DNA from: Pseudooceanicola sp.
GTDB lineage: Bacteria; Pseudomonadota; Alphaproteobacteria; Rhodobacterales; Rhodobacteraceae
Assembly (NCBI GenBank): GCA_002709085.1
Contig: PAPR01000062.1
Location: 1-64,000 of the forward strand
Length of the DNA stretch: 64,000 nt
Reading direction: 5' to 3'
Part shown: positions 61,549-64,000 of the stretch, piece by piece
Position numbering within the stretch: the first letter of the stretch is position 1
Layout: each line of letters begins with the position of its first letter
The notes under the pieces: model-generated
What the model saw: the letters and a program-made list of their open reading frames with translations, nothing else
What the model was told of the DNA's origin: nothing
Database searches by the model: none
Made by a program: the position numbers and the translations under genes

Positions 61549-62979
61549 TCAGGTACCACAGAAGGTTGCCGTGACAACTTCGTGTTCTGCGGGAGGTTTC
61601 GTGAGGCCGGGATCGTCCGGGCGCGCATAGGGCGTTGCGAGGGCAGCCATGAGATTGCGAAACGGGGCCATGTCGCCGTCGACCGCAGCGGCGATCATCT
61701 GTTCGATGCGGTGATTACGCGGAATGACGGCGGGGTTGCTGCGCGCCATCAAGACAGGCGCCTCCGGTTCGCTCTCCAAGCGTGCATGCCAGCGACCGAC
61801 CCAGTCGAGGAAGCCCCCGCGATCCGCGATCTGGTCCTGCGCCTCATTGCCCGGCAGGGCGCGGAACGTATTGGTGAAATCCGAGCTGCCGGCCTGCATG
61901 AGGGTCAGCAGGTCTTCGATCAGGGCGCGGTCCTCGGCACGTGGCTCCGCGATTCCGATCTTGGCCGCGAAGGTCTTGAGCCAGCGTGCCTCGATCATCT
62001 CGGGCATGGCGTGCACGGCTTGGGTAAAGGGATCGATCGCCGCGTCGGGGTCGGGCATCAGCGCGAGCAGGGCCGAGCCGAGTTTTGCCATGTTCCAGGG
62101 CAGAATTCGCGCTTGGTTATCATAGGCATAGCGGCCCTGCCGGTCGATGGAGCTGTAGACCGTCTGGGGATGATAGCCGTCCATGAAGGCGCAGGGCCCA
62201 TAGTCGATCGTCTCGCCCGAAATCGAGGTGTTGTCGGTGTTCATCACACCGTGAATGAAGCCAAACCCGAGCCATTTCGCCACGAGGTCTGATTGACGTT
62301 CGATCACCCCCTTGAGGAAATCGAGGGGGTCGCGCGCGTCGGGATGATGCCTTTCAACCGCGTGATCGTAGAGCGCGCTTAACGACGCGGTGTCGCCGCG
62401 CGCCGCAAAGTATTCAAAGTGCCCGACGCGAAGGTGGCTGGAGGCCACGCGGGTCAGGATCGCACCGGGCAGGGTGGTTTCACGCTGCACGCTTTCGCCA
62501 CTCGCGACAGCGGCCAGCGCGCGTGTGGTGGGCACGCCGAGGGCATGCATCGCCTCGCTCACCACGTATTCACGCAGCACAGGTCCCAGCCACGCCCGGC
62601 CATCGCCCGCCCGGGAATAAGGGGTACGACCGGCGCCTTTCAGCTGGATGTCGCGGCGTTGGCCTTTGGTGTCGATGACCTCCCCAAGCAGGATCGCGCG
62701 TCCATCCCCGAGCGAGGGCGAGAAACCGCCAAACTGGTGACCCGCATAGGCCTGTGCCAGGGGCAGTGCGCCGTCGGGCAGGCGGTTGCCGGCAAAGATC
62801 GCCGCACGCTCGGTCGCTGTCGGGGCGGTGGCATCATCGCCGGTGATGCCGAGTTCGCGCGCGAGGGGCGCGTTCCAGGCCAGCATTTCAGGGGCTGCGA
62901 CCGGGGTCGGGTCGTGACGGGTGAACAGCGCGGCGGGCAGGCGTGCGTAGCTGTTGTCAAAGGGGATGTGCAGGGTCAT
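61549..62979 (-). CDS. selO: YdiU/SelO family protein adenylyltransferase
   Basis: YAGHQFGGFSPSLGDGRAILLGEV; QLKGAGRTPYSRAGDGRAWLGPVLREYVVSEAMHALGVPTTRALA; GVMNTDNTSISGETIDYGPCAFMD. Confidence 0.96.
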   Translation of the reverse strand: MTLHIPFDNSYARLPAALFTRHDPTPVAAPEMLAWNAPLARELGITGDDATAPTATERAAIFAGNRLPDGALPLAQAYAGHQFGGFSPSLGDGRAILLGEVIDTKGQRRDIQLKGAGRTPYSRAGDGRAWLGPVLREYVVSEAMHALGVPTTRALAAVASGESVQRETTLPGAILTRVASSHLRVGHFEYFAARGDTASLSALYDHAVERHHPDARDPLDFLKGVIERQSDLVAKWLGFGFIHGVMNTDNTSISGETIDYGPCAFMDGYHPQTVYSSIDRQGRYAYDNQARILPWNMAKLGSALLALMPDPDAAIDPFTQAVHAMPEMIEARWLKTFAAKIGIAEPRAEDRALIEDLLTLMQAGSSDFTNTFRALPGNEAQDQIADRGGFLDWVGRWHARLESEPEAPVLMARSNPAVIPRNHRIEQMIAAAVDGDMAPFRNLMAALATPYARPDDPGLTKPPAEHEVVTATFCGT

Positions 62980-63087
62980 GGCGCATAGATAACCCGTTTT
63001 CACGCAGGTTGAAGGGGGGGCGTGTGGAACAGGCGGGGGGAAGGGCGGCGTTGGCGTGCGATGCCGCAGCGCGCGGCCTGCGCGGCG

Positions 63088-63534
63088 TCAGAACCGCCGC
63101 GTCATCAGCATGTAGTCCTGTCGCGGCTGAAACCCGGCGCGGCGATAGCTTTCCTGGATGCGCACGGCGACGCGCGAGACCTCCATATGCAGCGCCTTCA
63201 GCCCGCTGGCGCTGAGCGTCTTGGGCAGGGCCATCAGCACTTCGGTCCCGATACCGCGCCCACGAACGGAAGGACGGATGTAGAGTTCGTCGACAAAGCC
63301 GTCCATGCCACCGAATTCGATCGACCAGCCAAAGCAGATCACCACGTAGCCAATAGGCGCGCGCGCGGGCCCGACCAGCCAGATCGCGCCATGGGGCGAG
63401 CCGTCGAGCAGCGGGCGCAGCGCGTCGACACGGGTGTCCTCGTCGACGGTGATGGCGGCCTCTTGATGAAAGGCGCGCACGAGGGGGAGCAGACGCTCGA
63501 TATCTGCGGCTGTGGCCAGATGCAGCGCGGTCAC
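63088..63534 (-). CDS. GNAT family N-acetyltransferase
   Basis: VDELYIRPSVRGRGIGTEVLMALPKTLSASGLKALHMEV. Confidence 0.9.
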   Translation of the reverse strand: MTALHLATAADIERLLPLVRAFHQEAAITVDEDTRVDALRPLLDGSPHGAIWLVGPARAPIGYVVICFGWSIEFGGMDGFVDELYIRPSVRGRGIGTEVLMALPKTLSASGLKALHMEVSRVAVRIQESYRRAGFQPRQDYMLMTRRF

Positions 63535-64000
63535 AGGCGGGCCAGCCGTTCGGTCAATAGGTCGAAATAACCCTGTGCGTCGATCCTACCCATGAACATG
63601 GCATTCCTCGGTCTGTCGGTCACGCCCCACCAGTCCGCAACGGTCATGCCCATTGTCAGCTCTGAGGAGGTCTCGATCTCGACGTTGATGTGTCGGCCCG
63701 AGAACAGCTCGGGCCGGATGAGATAGGCGGTGACGCAAGGATCATGCAAGGGCGCACCCTCGGAGCCGTACTTTTCCTTGTCGAACCGCTCGAAAAAGTC
63801 GGTCATGTTGGCCACCGCGGTGCCGACCTTGGTGCCGAGGCTGCGAAAGGCCGCGTTGCGCTCGGGCGTGACAAGCGCCTTGTGGGTCACGTCGAGCGGC
63901 ATCACCACAATCGGCGCGCCTGCGCGAAACACGATGTCGGCCGCTTGCGGATCGACGTAGATATTGAACTCCGCCGTCGGAGTGATGTTGCCGACCTCAA
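63531..64000 (-). CDS. Inosine/uridine-preferring nucleoside hydrolase (5' end beyond window)
   Basis: Open frame continues off the right edge: EVGNITPTAEFNIYVDPQAADIVFRAGAPIVVMPLDVTHKALVT...LHDPCVTAYLI. Confidence 0.9.
   Translation of the reverse strand, partial: EVGNITPTAEFNIYVDPQAADIVFRAGAPIVVMPLDVTHKALVTPERNAAFRSLGTKVGTAVANMTDFFERFDKEKYGSEGAPLHDPCVTAYLIRPELFSGRHINVEIETSSELTMGMTVADWWGVTDRPRNAMFMGRIDAQGYFDLLTERLARL

Overview
Chromosomal window from a GC-rich alphaproteobacterium, most consistent with Rhodobacteraceae (gene content and order; taxonomy is inferred). Left to right: 3' end of an RcGTA-like gene transfer agent cluster; cysE; two cyclophilins; pgk; class I FBP aldolase; ftsB-like; pdhA-VOC-pdhB-pdhC; DUF3179 protein; cysS; cimA; hydrolase and phytoene-synthase-like genes; MFS; cobB/cobA; truA; a ycjX-GNAT-ycjF operon; ileS; fused trpE(G); H-NS-like gene; a reductive pyrimidine catabolism locus (preT, preA, RutR-like regulator, amidohydrolase, dihydropyrimidinase, ABC transporter); lon; a glucosylglycerate synthesis/phosphorolysis block between two tRNA-Val genes; two tRNA-Asp genes; M20 peptidase; Na+/H+ antiporter; endonuclease/exonuclease/phosphatase protein; DMT exporter; selO; GNAT; nucleoside hydrolase fragment. 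No CRISPR array, transposase or rRNA was seen. The most interesting signals are non-coding: (1) short candidate leader peptides enriched in the cognate amino acid upstream of ileS (MGCFAIIIRIISPAL), cysS (MTRRQIIICCITAC) and trpE(G) (MTGILWQGHQIGGRWRG), the first two nearly leaderless behind plausible sigma70 promoters; (2) a dispersed intergenic motif (GTATTT/GATATTT-N5-7-AAGATGAA) at about nine sites, mostly just after stop codons; (3) a covarying double hairpin directly 3' of both tRNA-Val genes. All homology calls come from reading translations; no database search was run.
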